Shown in pieces: positions 44,684-54,554 of a DNA stretch of 64,000 bases. The position numbers were made by a program, and so were the translations under genes. Under the pieces are notes generated by a model. The model saw nothing but the letters and a program-made list of their open reading frames with translations. It searched no databases and was not told the DNA's origin. Source of the stretch: Paraflavitalea devenefica (GTDB lineage: Bacteria > Bacteroidota > Bacteroidia > Chitinophagales > Chitinophagaceae); contig NZ_JAARML010000001.1 in the NCBI RefSeq assembly GCF_011759375.1, forward strand, positions 62,001 through 126,000, in the 5' to 3' direction. Numbering within the stretch: position 1 is the stretch's first letter; each line of letters starts with the position of its first letter.

Positions 44684-47554
44684 CTATTGTAGTTTTATAG
44701 TGATAATCTCTTTCGCTGGTAATACAAACCCGTTTTGCAGGGTGGTGATGTCTTCTTCCAGCAGATTGCTTTTCGTGATCACTACCGGCTCTTGCTTTCT
44801 TTTGATGGTAACGGGACTGTCTTTATCGCCGCTGTTGATGAGGTGAACCAGTATGCCTTTGCCATCATAGCAGGGCTTGATCCCTTCTACATACACATTG
44901 GCGCCCTCTACTTCAAACAAGGAGCCGGCTGAAGCCTTACCCTGTGCCGGCGCTGCTATCAACGGGCGATGGTTTTCCATACCGGTACGGTTGGCCTGGA
45001 AAGTATTGAACTGCTCATGCACCGTGAAGTAATAGCGGAAGGTGGCCGGGCCTTCCTGGTCGGCGCGGAAGTTGGTATGCCACAGGTTATTCATGACCCA
45101 GGAGTACAGATGCGACGAGGGATTGGTATATTTCATCCACAAGGGTGAAAACCTGAGTCCTCCCAGCAAGCCTCCTGTAGTAATGCTGCCTATTTCAAAC
45201 AAGGGCGCATCAAGGCTGGATAAGGTAACGCCATAATCGGCATTGGAAATATCCACCCAGCGTTGCATGGTATACCAGTTACGGTTGGAGTGAATGAGCT
45301 GATCGGCTTCCGCTTCCACACTGCCCCAGGGAATATTATAACGAACCTGCGGGCGCTCTACCTGAAAGGGGAAAGCAAAATGAACAGCTTCCTTGGAACG
45401 GATCGCTTTCTTATCTACCGTATTGATCACCTCTACCCTGTCAATGCCATTGATCAACCTGATCTCCGACTCCAGCTTGTTGGCGCCCGGAGCATCGGCT
45501 GTTACCAGCAGGCTTATTAACACAGGCCCCTGCTCTTTGACGGTGATCTTTGCATTGCGTGCAGTGACCTGCTTATCTACAGAATCACCGGGCAGATAGA
45601 TGTACTTGTTAAATCCCACACCATCTACCAGTTTCCTGTTGCTATTCTTTTTCTCTATGCCGGCAATGGTACCGGTGGCAGGGTCCATCACTATTTTGTA
45701 TAAGCTGTTCTCCATAAGAGCAGGAGACGCAGATAAGGTAGTGACGTGTGTCCCTTTGCCTTTTTGAATGGTATACCTGCTTTTCCCCAATGCCGGAATA
45801 GCTGCTGCCACAAATACCAGCTCACCGGTTGATAATCTTTGAGCAAGTATCTGTTCTCCCTTTTCATTAACGACAATATCTCCGGCTTTGCTCATCGCCG
45901 CAGGCACCGTTACCAGATCAGTACGTGGCCATGATAAAGTATTGAACACGTCAATGCTATGACCAATAGCTTTTCCTTCCAATGCCTTGCGCATCAGTGC
46001 ATCGGTTTGCTTTTGTGCATCGAGCGCAAATGCCTGCTTGATCCGCCATTGCTCCTTTACCTTGGGATCATCGGGCTCGCCAATGCTGTTGTGCGCGCCC
46101 CAGGTATGCTCACTGAAGAGCAGCAGGTTTTTCCAGGCAGTCCGGAAATCATTGCCGGGATAAGCAGGTTTGTTCTTAATAGCCCAGATAGCATCAACCT
46201 GTTGCAGCTTATCGGAAGTGACCCTGTTGATACCGGTTTCCCGGGCGCCGGAGCCAAGGCCATCTGTCCAGTACTCCGTATAATCGCCGGAAAGCTCCGG
46301 TATGCTGCTTTGATACTTTTGCTCAAAAGCAGTAAAGAATTGTTGCGTGGTGGTGGTCACCAGCTTCGGGGATGCATACTTTTCATTCCATGCTTTTACC
46401 GCATCGGGCAGTTCCGGATCGATCGGCGCATTATCGCTCATAGCCCAGGTAAGGATGGTCATATCATATGGAAAGGCTTTTTGCTCCAGGCCCGACAGAT
46501 AATTAAATAAGTACGGATTAAGAAAGTTCTCGGAGGGTTTACCGGTATAATAGGGCTTTGGATCTTCTACTGTAAAAAAGTTAGGGATCTTACTTCCTTT
46601 CAAAGCATAACCTATGGAATAGGGCTGGCATTGCCAGAACAACATTTTATGTTTGCCCGAAGGAGCCACCAGGTAAAACGGTTTATCCTGCCACTGTGCC
46701 AGGTAACCGATGCGGTCAGAAGCATTGGGACCGGAAAGAAAATATCGGATGCCCGTTTGCTCAGCCTGCGTAGCCAGTCCCCAGGAAGAACCGGGTACAT
46801 CGCCCTGGAACAAAGTATTAATGGTAATACCCTGCAGCCTGGCTTCTTTGGTGGCATCATAAAACATCTGCATTAACTGGCGTGAGTCGGTAACACTGGT
46901 ATTGATATTACCATAAGCCCCATCCAGGCCTATCCATCCTTTGCGTACAGCTTCCCAAAATGCTTTCTTCTTTGTTTCATTGGCCTGCTGGAGGTAATTA
47001 TCTACTACCCACATGGCTTCAGTATTCCATTTATAGCGGGCCTCTGCAGGATACTCCTGCGTTTTGGCAGCCAGCGCAATGGCCTCATCAATATTATCCA
47101 TGTGCAGCTTCAGCACTTTAGGTTGTACATTGGTATAACCTACATCTACGTGCGAATGCGGCAGTACATAAACAGTCCATTTGCGGGAAGGGGACACCAT
47201 ACAGCGCGCCTGGTAGGTTTGTCTGCCGGCCTGTACCGTAACAGTCGCCTGTACGTCTTTGGTAACAGGAGGGCCGGGCAGGGGCACTTCAAATACTTCC
47301 AGCCCGTCTTTGGAGGCGGGGATGATCACTTGTTCGGTAAGTCCGTTAAAAGAAACAGTAAGGACGGTTTCGGCAAAACATTTACCATTTTTAAACAGCA
47401 ACCTGGCCATGCGGCATTCCTTTCCCTGGTACTTCAGGTAGGCAGCTACGGGCTGCAGTTCAACAGCCGTAAAGGCCGGAGCAGGAGAAGTCTGCCGGGC
47501 AACAGCTGCAGCAGATATCAATAAAGCAATCAGTATTAAGTATTTACGAGTCAT
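44684..47554 (-). CDS. glycoside hydrolase family 38 alpha-mannosidase-like, secreted
   Basis: A 956-aa exported enzyme predicted to release mannose from alpha-mannosides. A signal peptide starts at the chosen ATG (MTRKYLILIALLISAAAVAR); an earlier start at 47593 would read through the operator and is rejected. The zinc-site motif HSHVDVGY (133-140) corresponds to the GH38 HSHxDPGW, and Asp252 in LFQGDVPGSS is the likely nucleophile. The middle and C-terminal parts are the usual beta-sandwich domains. The departures from canonical motifs suggest a divergent branch. No T9SS domain is present, so a periplasmic location is likely. Expression is probably controlled by the GntR protein encoded divergently. 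Confidence 0.85.
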   Translation of the reverse strand: MTRKYLILIALLISAAAVARQTSPAPAFTAVELQPVAAYLKYQGKECRMARLLFKNGKCFAETVLTVSFNGLTEQVIIPASKDGLEVFEVPLPGPPVTKDVQATVTVQAGRQTYQARCMVSPSRKWTVYVLPHSHVDVGYTNVQPKVLKLHMDNIDEAIALAAKTQEYPAEARYKWNTEAMWVVDNYLQQANETKKKAFWEAVRKGWIGLDGAYGNINTSVTDSRQLMQMFYDATKEARLQGITINTLFQGDVPGSSWGLATQAEQTGIRYFLSGPNASDRIGYLAQWQDKPFYLVAPSGKHKMLFWQCQPYSIGYALKGSKIPNFFTVEDPKPYYTGKPSENFLNPYLFNYLSGLEQKAFPYDMTILTWAMSDNAPIDPELPDAVKAWNEKYASPKLVTTTTQQFFTAFEQKYQSSIPELSGDYTEYWTDGLGSGARETGINRVTSDKLQQVDAIWAIKNKPAYPGNDFRTAWKNLLLFSEHTWGAHNSIGEPDDPKVKEQWRIKQAFALDAQKQTDALMRKALEGKAIGHSIDVFNTLSWPRTDLVTVPAAMSKAGDIVVNEKGEQILAQRLSTGELVFVAAAIPALGKSRYTIQKGKGTHVTTLSASPALMENSLYKIVMDPATGTIAGIEKKNSNRKLVDGVGFNKYIYLPGDSVDKQVTARNAKITVKEQGPVLISLLVTADAPGANKLESEIRLINGIDRVEVINTVDKKAIRSKEAVHFAFPFQVERPQVRYNIPWGSVEAEADQLIHSNRNWYTMQRWVDISNADYGVTLSSLDAPLFEIGSITTGGLLGGLRFSPLWMKYTNPSSHLYSWVMNNLWHTNFRADQEGPATFRYYFTVHEQFNTFQANRTGMENHRPLIAAPAQGKASAGSLFEVEGANVYVEGIKPCYDGKGILVHLINSGDKDSPVTIKRKQEPVVITKSNLLEEDITTLQNGFVLPAKEIITIKLQ

Positions 47555-47563
47555 AGCATCAAT

Positions 47564-47583
47564 ATGTACAAACATACTAACAT
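47564..47583. promoter_or_regulatory. candidate GntR operator, site 2
   Basis: ATGTACAAACATACTAACAT matches site 1 at 40525 in 18 of 20 positions. It starts 10 bases before the mannosidase ATG (on the opposite strand) and lies in the region shared with gntR. Confidence 0.72.
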
Positions 47584-47603
47584 TATACTGCAAAACAAAT
47601 AAA

Positions 47604-47631
47604 TTGTTTTCTGTTATTTCAGATAGATTTG
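47604..47631 (+). promoter_or_regulatory. promoter of the gntR gene
   Basis: TTG (47604-47606), 17 bases, then TAGATTTG (47624-47631): a full match to TTG-N17-TAnnTTTG, 48 bases before the gntR ATG. The candidate operator at 47564 lies 20 bases upstream of the TTG. Confidence 0.75.
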
Positions 47632-47679
47632 CCGGGAGAATAAGGTAATCCCTCCTAAATATTACCTGGCGCTACTATT

Positions 47680-48408
47680 ATGAAGTTTAGTCTCAATCAC
47701 AAAAGCCACGTTCCGCTTCACATACAGGCAGAAGAACTATTACGCAACCTTATCCAAAAGGAAGAGTACCAGGATGGCAAATTGCTGCCCAACGAAGTGG
47801 ATTTGTCCAAACAACTGGCTATCTCCCGCACTACACTCCGGCAGGCGATCAATAAACTGGTATATGAAGGCCTGCTGACACGCAAGAAAGGCGTGGGTAC
47901 CCGGGTAGCAGAGGGAACTGTGAGCTCCCGGTCGATGAACTGGCTTAGTTTCTCCCAGGAAATGGAAGCCCGCGGCATTGCCATCCGGAATTATGAACTG
48001 AACCTGAGCTGGATATTCCCGGATGAAAAGCTGGCCAACTTTTTCGAGATCAGTACGGATAAGAAGATACTTAAGCTGGAAAGGCTGCGGGGCAAACAGG
48101 AATGGCCCTTCGTATTTTTTGTATCCTATTTCCATCCGCGTATCGGGCTTACGGGGGAAGAAGATTTCCGGCGCCCGCTGTACGAGATCTTCGAGAAAGA
48201 CCACTCTGTGATCGCCACCCTCAGCAAGGAAGAGATCAGCGCCACGGCGGCAGACCCTTTTATAGCCAGTAAGCTGGATGTAGACAAGAACAGCCCTATC
48301 CTGCTGCGCAAACGCTATGTTTTTGACCAGGGCGACCGCCCGATCGAATACAATATTGGCTATTACCGGGCTGATAGTTTCGTATATACTGTGGAGAGCA
48401 GGCGTTAA
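47680..48408 (+). CDS. GntR/HutC family transcriptional regulator
   Basis: A 242-aa regulator with an N-terminal winged helix-turn-helix (LPNEVDLSKQLAISRTTLRQ, then INKLVYEGLLTRKKGVGTRV) and a C-terminal UTRA ligand-binding domain (about 85-240, including EKLANFFEISTDKKILKLER and YNIGYYRADSFVYTVESRR). It is divergent from the alpha-mannosidase gene and close to the isomerase operon; both have a matching 20-bp site. Inference: it controls mannoside use and senses mannose-6-phosphate or a related sugar phosphate, as UTRA regulators often do. recG begins just after its stop. Confidence 0.9.
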   Translation: MKFSLNHKSHVPLHIQAEELLRNLIQKEEYQDGKLLPNEVDLSKQLAISRTTLRQAINKLVYEGLLTRKKGVGTRVAEGTVSSRSMNWLSFSQEMEARGIAIRNYELNLSWIFPDEKLANFFEISTDKKILKLERLRGKQEWPFVFFVSYFHPRIGLTGEEDFRRPLYEIFEKDHSVIATLSKEEISATAADPFIASKLDVDKNSPILLRKRYVFDQGDRPIEYNIGYYRADSFVYTVESRR

Positions 48409-48411
48409 CCT

Positions 48412-50559
48412 TTGTTCGCTTATTTTTGCGGCAAAGAATTCACTATCAGCAGCAGGGGTACACATATTCTGGCCAATCCGATCGAATACCTGAAGGGGGT
48501 AGGCCCTCAACGGGCCGAGCTATTGCAGAAAGAACTGGGGATCTTTACATTCAAAGACCTGCTGGAACATTTTCCCTATCGCCATATTGATAAAACGAAG
48601 GTAAACCTGATCCGGGAGATCGGTCCGCAAACCGACTTTATCCAGATCGCGGGCCGCATTACCAGCATGGGCATAATGGGGGAAAAACGGAGTAAAAGAC
48701 TGGTAGCAGAGATCAAAGACAGTTCCGGCACGCTGGAGCTGACCTGGTTCCAGGGCATCACCTGGGTGGAAAAGATGCTCACGATAGGGCAATCTTACCA
48801 GGTATTTGGCAAGGTGAGCTTTTTCCAGGGAATGCCGCAGATGACCCACCCGGAAATTGAAGCCCTGACAGATGAGAAAGCTACCGGCAGGAATTTGCTG
48901 GAACCGGTATACTCCACTACCGAGAAGCTGAAAGCAAGGGGACTGGGCGCCCGGCAAATGGCCAAGCTCACCCAGGCCCTGTTTATGCACCTCAACGAAA
49001 AAGAGCTGCCGGAGAACCTGCCCGACTATATTTTACAACAGTTGCAACTGGTGCCCCGCTACCGGGCCCTCTCGCATATCCACTTCCCGCCCTCCCAGGA
49101 AGCCTGGCAACAGGCGGTAAACAGGCTGAAATTTGAAGAGTTTTTCATTGCCCAGTTACGGATGCACCTGGTGAAAGCAAAGCGGCACCGCTATTCGCGG
49201 GGCGTAGTATTTGGGCAGGTTGGCGATATTTTCAACACTTTTTACGAAAAATACCTGCCTTTTGAGCTCACCGGAGCGCAAAAGCGGGTGATCAAGGAGA
49301 TCCGGAAGGATACCGGCAGCGGCAAACAAATGAACCGGCTGCTGCAGGGGGATGTAGGCAGTGGCAAAACGATCGTGGCCCTGCTGATAATGCTGCTGGC
49401 AGCCGACAATGGCTACCAAAGCTGCCTGATGGCACCGACCGAAATATTGGCGCGGCAGCATTTTGCCGGCCTCACCAAATTGCTGAAAGACCTGCCGGTG
49501 AATATCCGCATCCTCACCGGCGCTACCAAGGCGGCAGAACGGCGGGAGATCCTGAAGAAGCTGGAAGCAGGCGAGATACAAATGCTGGTGGGCACCCATG
49601 CCGTAATAGAAGATACCGTACAGTTTAAGAACCTAGGCATGGCCATCGTGGATGAGCAACACCGCTTTGGCGTAGCCCAAAGAGCTAAATTATGGAATAA
49701 GGCGCCCGTACCTCCCCATATCCTGGTAATGACTGCCACCCCTATTCCGCGCACGCTGGCCATGACGGCTTATGGCGACCTGGATTATAGCGTTATGGAC
49801 GAGCTGCCGCCCAACCGGAAACCCATTTTAACCGTACATCGTTATGAGACAGCGCGCAGTCAGGTCATGGGCTTTATAAAAGCCGAGATCCAACAGGGCC
49901 GGCAGGCCTATATCGTGTTTCCCCTGATCGAGGAATCGGAGAAACTGGATTATGAAAACCTGATGAAGGGCTACGAAAATGTGAAGGCGTATTTTCCCGA
50001 ACCAAAGTACTGGATGAGCATGGTGCATGGCCGGCAAACGAATGAGGTGCGGGAAACAAATATGCAACGTTTTAAAAACCATGACACTCAGATCATGGTA
50101 GCCACCACCGTAATTGAAGTAGGCGTAGATGTGCCCAATGCCAGTGTGATGGTGATCGAGAATGCAGAGAAATTCGGTTTATCCCAATTGCATCAGTTAC
50201 GCGGACGTGTAGGGAGGGGCGCTGAAAAGAGTTTTTGCATATTATTAACAAGCGCCAAACTCAACAATGACGCGCGTGAACGGTTAAAGACGATGTGTGA
50301 AACAACCGATGGGTTTAAAGTGGCGGAAAAAGACTTAGAATTGCGTGGACCGGGAGATATTGAAGGTACCCGGCAGAGTGGTGTACTGAATTTCAAGCTG
50401 GCCAATATTTTGCAGGACAGGCAATGGCTGGAAGCAGCCCGGGAAATAGCAGAAAAGATCGCCGAAAATGATCCAGACCTTAGTTCGGCAGAAAATTTGC
50501 GGCTCAGGGAGTACCTGCAGTCATTACAGGGAAAAACAGCATGGAGCAAGATTTCGTAA
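48412..50559 (+). CDS. recG: ATP-dependent DNA helicase RecG
   Basis: Branch-migration helicase that remodels stalled forks and Holliday junctions (about 700 aa). An N-terminal wedge/OB domain starts with NPIEYLKGVGPQRAELLQKE and FKDLLEHFPYRHID. Helicase motif I GDVGSGKT is at 313-320, motif II DEQH (RecG-type, not DEAH) at 414-417, motif III MTATPIPRTLA, and motif VI QLHQLRGRVGRG. The C-terminus has LELRGPGDIEGTRQSG. The start is uncertain: the only standard codon upstream of the conserved N-terminus is TTG at 48412. A TATTTTTG promoter-like element (48421-48428) lies inside this N-terminal stretch. Confidence 0.96.
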   Translation: MFAYFCGKEFTISSRGTHILANPIEYLKGVGPQRAELLQKELGIFTFKDLLEHFPYRHIDKTKVNLIREIGPQTDFIQIAGRITSMGIMGEKRSKRLVAEIKDSSGTLELTWFQGITWVEKMLTIGQSYQVFGKVSFFQGMPQMTHPEIEALTDEKATGRNLLEPVYSTTEKLKARGLGARQMAKLTQALFMHLNEKELPENLPDYILQQLQLVPRYRALSHIHFPPSQEAWQQAVNRLKFEEFFIAQLRMHLVKAKRHRYSRGVVFGQVGDIFNTFYEKYLPFELTGAQKRVIKEIRKDTGSGKQMNRLLQGDVGSGKTIVALLIMLLAADNGYQSCLMAPTEILARQHFAGLTKLLKDLPVNIRILTGATKAAERREILKKLEAGEIQMLVGTHAVIEDTVQFKNLGMAIVDEQHRFGVAQRAKLWNKAPVPPHILVMTATPIPRTLAMTAYGDLDYSVMDELPPNRKPILTVHRYETARSQVMGFIKAEIQQGRQAYIVFPLIEESEKLDYENLMKGYENVKAYFPEPKYWMSMVHGRQTNEVRETNMQRFKNHDTQIMVATTVIEVGVDVPNASVMVIENAEKFGLSQLHQLRGRVGRGAEKSFCILLTSAKLNNDARERLKTMCETTDGFKVAEKDLELRGPGDIEGTRQSGVLNFKLANILQDRQWLEAAREIAEKIAENDPDLSSAENLRLREYLQSLQGKTAWSKIS

Positions 50560-50740
50560 CTTGTACAGAGACCCAACAACCAATCTATAGTATCCGGTAT
50601 CCATGAAAAAGAACGCTACTCTTTAATAGCTCCATAATCAACTGTTTATTCTGCTTAAAAAAGGAATTAAATCCCCTTGTTGCCAATAAGAACGAGGAAA
50701 GACTGACGTTATATATTAGTAATTTGTAAAAAATAAATCT
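50560..50740. other. intergenic stretch before the first T9SS cargo gene
   Basis: 181 bases without a gene or terminator. AT-rich before the TTG start; TTAGT followed by AATTT here also occurs before the paralogous gene at 55713, which suggests a shared promoter remnant. Confidence 0.35.
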
Positions 50741-53700
50741 TTGGGTAGGAAAAGTTTAATAGTTACCGTGCTCCTTATTGCTGTCACCCTACAACTTTCC
50801 GCACAGAGTGGCGCATCTTCCTTTGAATTTACAGAAAATAGAGGCCAGTGGGACAAGCAGGTCAGGTTCAGGGGTGAGGCCGGCGCAGGCGCTTTCTTTC
50901 TTCAAAAAAACGGCTTTACCGTAGTTCAGCACAATGGCAATGACCTGAACAATTTCTTTCACCGGCACCATGAAGCAGACAACCGGATCAACCGGCCCGA
51001 CAGAGGGCCTCATGCACAGCCGGGACAGCCACCTGCTCCCCAACCGGGTGTTGTTCGCTCCCATGCCTACCGGGTACAGTTTGTAGGCGCCGATGAGAAC
51101 AGTGTGGTGATGCCCGACAAACAGGTGCAAACCAATACCAGCTATTTTATCGGTAATGATCCTTCCAAATGGGCTGTTAATGTACCCGTGTACCAGGCCA
51201 TCGTATACAAGAATATCTATCCCAATATTGATATCCGCTATTATTCCGAATACGGCCGGTTGAAGTATGACCTCATTGTACATCCCGGTGGGGATGTCAG
51301 CAATATCGCCATGAAGTATGAAGGTGCGGATAAGCTCTCCGTAAAGAACAATGAGCTGGTGATCAAAACATCGGTAGGCGACCTGAAGGAATTGTATCCT
51401 TATTCTTACACGTTCGACATGACCAACGGTAAGAAGGAAGTGACCTGTAATTATGAACTGGTGGATAAGAATACCGTGAAGTTCAGGGTGGCCAATTATT
51501 CCAAAACCAGTACCCTGGTGATTGACCCTACCCTGGTATGGTGTTCCTTTACCGGAAGTCCCGCCAATCAGTATGGTTATACGGCTACACCTGGCCCTGA
51601 TGGCTCCCTGTATTCGGGCGGTATTGTTTTTGGCAGTGGCTTCCCTACTACACCCGGCGCTTATCAAACCGGTTATGTGGGCGGTGATGATGTGCATGAC
51701 CTGGGCGGTATTGATATGGGCATCTTCAAATTTACACCCAATGGCCGGCGTGCCTATGCCACTTACCTGGGCGGCAACAGGAACGACTATCCGCACAGCC
51801 TTATCTGTGACGGACAGGGCAACCTGATCGTGATGGGCAAAACCTATTCTTCCAACTGGCCGGGCACCCTGAAAGGATCAGGCGGCGCATCGGATATTGC
51901 CCTGGCCAAGTTAAATGCCAATGGTACGGCGCTCATCGGCGCTTTGCGGATTGGCGGCAGTGCAGATGATGGCGTAAACATCAGCAACCAGATCGAAAGC
52001 GGCGGCTCGCAAAAATCTACCGTACGCTTTTATGGCGATGATTCCCGCAGTGAAGTGATATTGGATGCCGCCAACAATATTTATGTAGCGGCACAAACAT
52101 CGTCAGGCAACTTCCCGGCAACAGCCGGCGCTTTCCAGACCACCGCAGGGGGCGCACAGGACGGCGTTGTTATTAAAGTCAATCCCGCCTGTAATGATGT
52201 ATTATGGGCCAGTTTCCTGGGCGGACAGGGAGATGATGGCGCTTTTGTACTGGCATTGAACCCTTCCAATAATGAACTGTTTGTAGCCGGGGCTACTACC
52301 AGCGGCACCAACTTTCCCCCGGCCAGCAAACCGGGCGTTTACCAGGATAGTTACCAGGGAGGCGTAGCAGACGGTTATGTATCGCGTATATCCAATAATG
52401 GCAGCACGATCCTGAATACCACCTTTCTCGGCACCAATCTTTTTGATGCCATATATGGCATCCGCTTCGACAAGAACGCCATCCCTTATGTGATGGGGGT
52501 AACAGAGGGAAGCTGGCCGGTAGTGAATGCTGCTTACAAGGTAGATAACTCAAAACAGTTTGTTGCCAAGCTGAAGCCAGACCTCTCCGGTTTCATCTAT
52601 TCCACTGTTTTTGGCAATGGTTCGGCCAGGCCCAATATATCGCCGGTCGCATTCCTGGTAGACCGTTGCGAGAATGTATATATCTCTGGTTGGGGTGGCT
52701 GGCTGGAGCCGGGGCCTGATCCCTATAATATGGGTGGCATCGGCAATATGCCCCTGACAGCAGATGCGATCAAGCGCACTACGGATAACCGTGATTTTTA
52801 CTTTATCGTGATCAAGCGGGATGCTACGGAACTATTATACGGTACTTATTTTGGTCAAAGTGGCGGCGAGGGAGAACATGTGGATGGCGGCACCAGCCGG
52901 TACGATGCGCAGGGTGTTATTTACCAGGCTATTTGCGCCAACTGTTTTGGTTCGCAGGAATATCCTATTACCCAATCCTTCCCTACTACACCGGGTGTAT
53001 GGGCCGAAAGGAATGGAAGCCCGCAGTGTAACCTCGCAGCCGTTAAGATCGCTTTCAACTTTGCCGGGGTGGCGGCAGGTCCTAAAGCCTTTTTCAATAA
53101 CCTGCCCGATACAGTAGGCTGTGTACCTTTCACCCTTCAGTTCAGGGATACCGTGCGCAATGCCAAAAGCTATGAATGGGATTTCGATGGGGATGGCGTT
53201 ACCGACCGCACAACGACCAATGTGGAAGAAACGTTTACTTTTAATGCAATTGGCACCTACCGGGTGCGGCTGATCGCGATTGACCCTGCTACCTGTAACC
53301 AACGGGATACCGCCTATATTACCATCCGGGTAAGAGATGACCCGGCGGATATTAATTTTGAGGTGGAAAAAGATGGCCCCTGTGAATCATTGGGCTTCAA
53401 CTTCAAGAACACCTCCACTCCCCCTGCGGGCAAGCCATTTGGCCCCACCAGTTTTGCCTGGGATTTTGGTGATGGTACGCCCATTGTGCCTACCAATACC
53501 GACCCGGTTAAGCATTATTACACAGCGCCGGGCACTTATCCCGTGCGGCTGATCCTGCTGGACACCAATTATTGTAATGGCGGCGACTGGAAACAGATCA
53601 ATTTAGGTGTGGTAGCCAATGTAGAGGCAAGGGTGGAAACACCTTCCATGGGCTGTGCACCGTATGAGGCATTTTTCAATAATACCTCTCTGGGCGGGCA

Positions 53701-54385
53701 CGATTATCTCTGGGATTTTGGTGATGGTACTACCTCCACAGAGATGAGCCCTACGCACCTGTATAATAATATCGGTACTTACAACATCACGCTCACCGTG
53801 ACCGATACCAACACCTGTAATAAAACAGATTCCTATACATTCACCTTAACGGTGAATACCAAGCCAACAGCCGCGTTCAGCATCACCCCCACCGTACCGG
53901 AAGTGAATAAACCTACTACTTTCCTGAACCAGTCTATCGGCGGTACCGAATACCATTGGTTCTTTGGAGATGGGGATTCCACCAGGACCACCACGATGGA
54001 AAATGTAGTATACCAGTACAATGCAACCGGTACTTATACCGCCCTGCTGATCACCTTTAACCAGTTTGGCTGTACAGATACAGCCAGGCATACCGTGGAA
54101 GCGTTGATTGATCCGTTGCTGGATGTACCCAATGCCTTTACGCCGGGCCGGGGCAACAGGGCCAGTATTGTGAAAGTGGTAGGATTTGGTATTCAGAAGA
54201 TGACCTGGCGTATTTATAACCGCTGGGGGCAGAAGGTATTTGAAACCACGAACCGGAATACCGGCTGGGATGGCACTTTCCAGGGCAAGCTACAGCCGAT
54301 GGATGTTTATACCTATACATTGGATGTGGTGTTTACAGATGGCAGGCCATTGCGGAAAACGGGTGATATTACATTGATCCGGTAA
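50741..54385 (+). CDS. T9SS type B cargo protein with SBBP-like propeller and PKD domains (copy 1)
   Basis: A 1214-aa exported protein. TTG start; signal peptide at 1-21 (GRKSLIVTVLLIAVTLQLSA). An N-terminal DUF7948-like domain begins FEFTENRGQWDKQVRF. SBBP-type beta-propeller repeats follow (about 270-760; blocks such as TYLGGNRNDYPHSL and FLGGQGDDGAF). Four PKD domains have cores at about residues 807 (YEWDFDGDG), 904 (AWDFGDG), 987 (LWDFGDG) and 1071 (WFFGDGDS). The last ~85 residues (from LDVPNAFTPGRGN to KTGDITLIR) form a CHU_C/gliding-motility-type T9SS type B sorting domain. Likely a cell-surface adhesin or matrix protein. Paralogue at 55713; a PorP/SprF-like gene lies between the two. 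Confidence 0.9.
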   Translation: MGRKSLIVTVLLIAVTLQLSAQSGASSFEFTENRGQWDKQVRFRGEAGAGAFFLQKNGFTVVQHNGNDLNNFFHRHHEADNRINRPDRGPHAQPGQPPAPQPGVVRSHAYRVQFVGADENSVVMPDKQVQTNTSYFIGNDPSKWAVNVPVYQAIVYKNIYPNIDIRYYSEYGRLKYDLIVHPGGDVSNIAMKYEGADKLSVKNNELVIKTSVGDLKELYPYSYTFDMTNGKKEVTCNYELVDKNTVKFRVANYSKTSTLVIDPTLVWCSFTGSPANQYGYTATPGPDGSLYSGGIVFGSGFPTTPGAYQTGYVGGDDVHDLGGIDMGIFKFTPNGRRAYATYLGGNRNDYPHSLICDGQGNLIVMGKTYSSNWPGTLKGSGGASDIALAKLNANGTALIGALRIGGSADDGVNISNQIESGGSQKSTVRFYGDDSRSEVILDAANNIYVAAQTSSGNFPATAGAFQTTAGGAQDGVVIKVNPACNDVLWASFLGGQGDDGAFVLALNPSNNELFVAGATTSGTNFPPASKPGVYQDSYQGGVADGYVSRISNNGSTILNTTFLGTNLFDAIYGIRFDKNAIPYVMGVTEGSWPVVNAAYKVDNSKQFVAKLKPDLSGFIYSTVFGNGSARPNISPVAFLVDRCENVYISGWGGWLEPGPDPYNMGGIGNMPLTADAIKRTTDNRDFYFIVIKRDATELLYGTYFGQSGGEGEHVDGGTSRYDAQGVIYQAICANCFGSQEYPITQSFPTTPGVWAERNGSPQCNLAAVKIAFNFAGVAAGPKAFFNNLPDTVGCVPFTLQFRDTVRNAKSYEWDFDGDGVTDRTTTNVEETFTFNAIGTYRVRLIAIDPATCNQRDTAYITIRVRDDPADINFEVEKDGPCESLGFNFKNTSTPPAGKPFGPTSFAWDFGDGTPIVPTNTDPVKHYYTAPGTYPVRLILLDTNYCNGGDWKQINLGVVANVEARVETPSMGCAPYEAFFNNTSLGGHDYLWDFGDGTTSTEMSPTHLYNNIGTYNITLTVTDTNTCNKTDSYTFTLTVNTKPTAAFSITPTVPEVNKPTTFLNQSIGGTEYHWFFGDGDSTRTTTMENVVYQYNATGTYTALLITFNQFGCTDTARHTVEALIDPLLDVPNAFTPGRGNRASIVKVVGFGIQKMTWRIYNRWGQKVFETTNRNTGWDGTFQGKLQPMDVYTYTLDVVFTDGRPLRKTGDITLIR

Positions 54386-54554
54386 CCGGACTTAAAAGCT
54401 GATTAAAACCAACCGATATACCGGTTATAAACGTATATTACTTAAGCGTGAATCTGTGAGCCATTCAGTCATCGCAATAAAAAAAACGACTATGTGTGAG
54501 CCAAGCGGGATGCACCAGGAAAAAGCAAGCGATTACTTTGCCAAAGGAAAAGGA

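Noticed and set aside
47555..47593. Longer start for the alpha-mannosidase
   Set aside because: It would place 13 residues before a clear signal peptide and translate through the candidate operator.
54381..54427. TAACCGG...CCGGTTA as a terminator after the first cargo gene
   Set aside because: 7-bp arms with a 33-base loop and no T-run; too weak to call.
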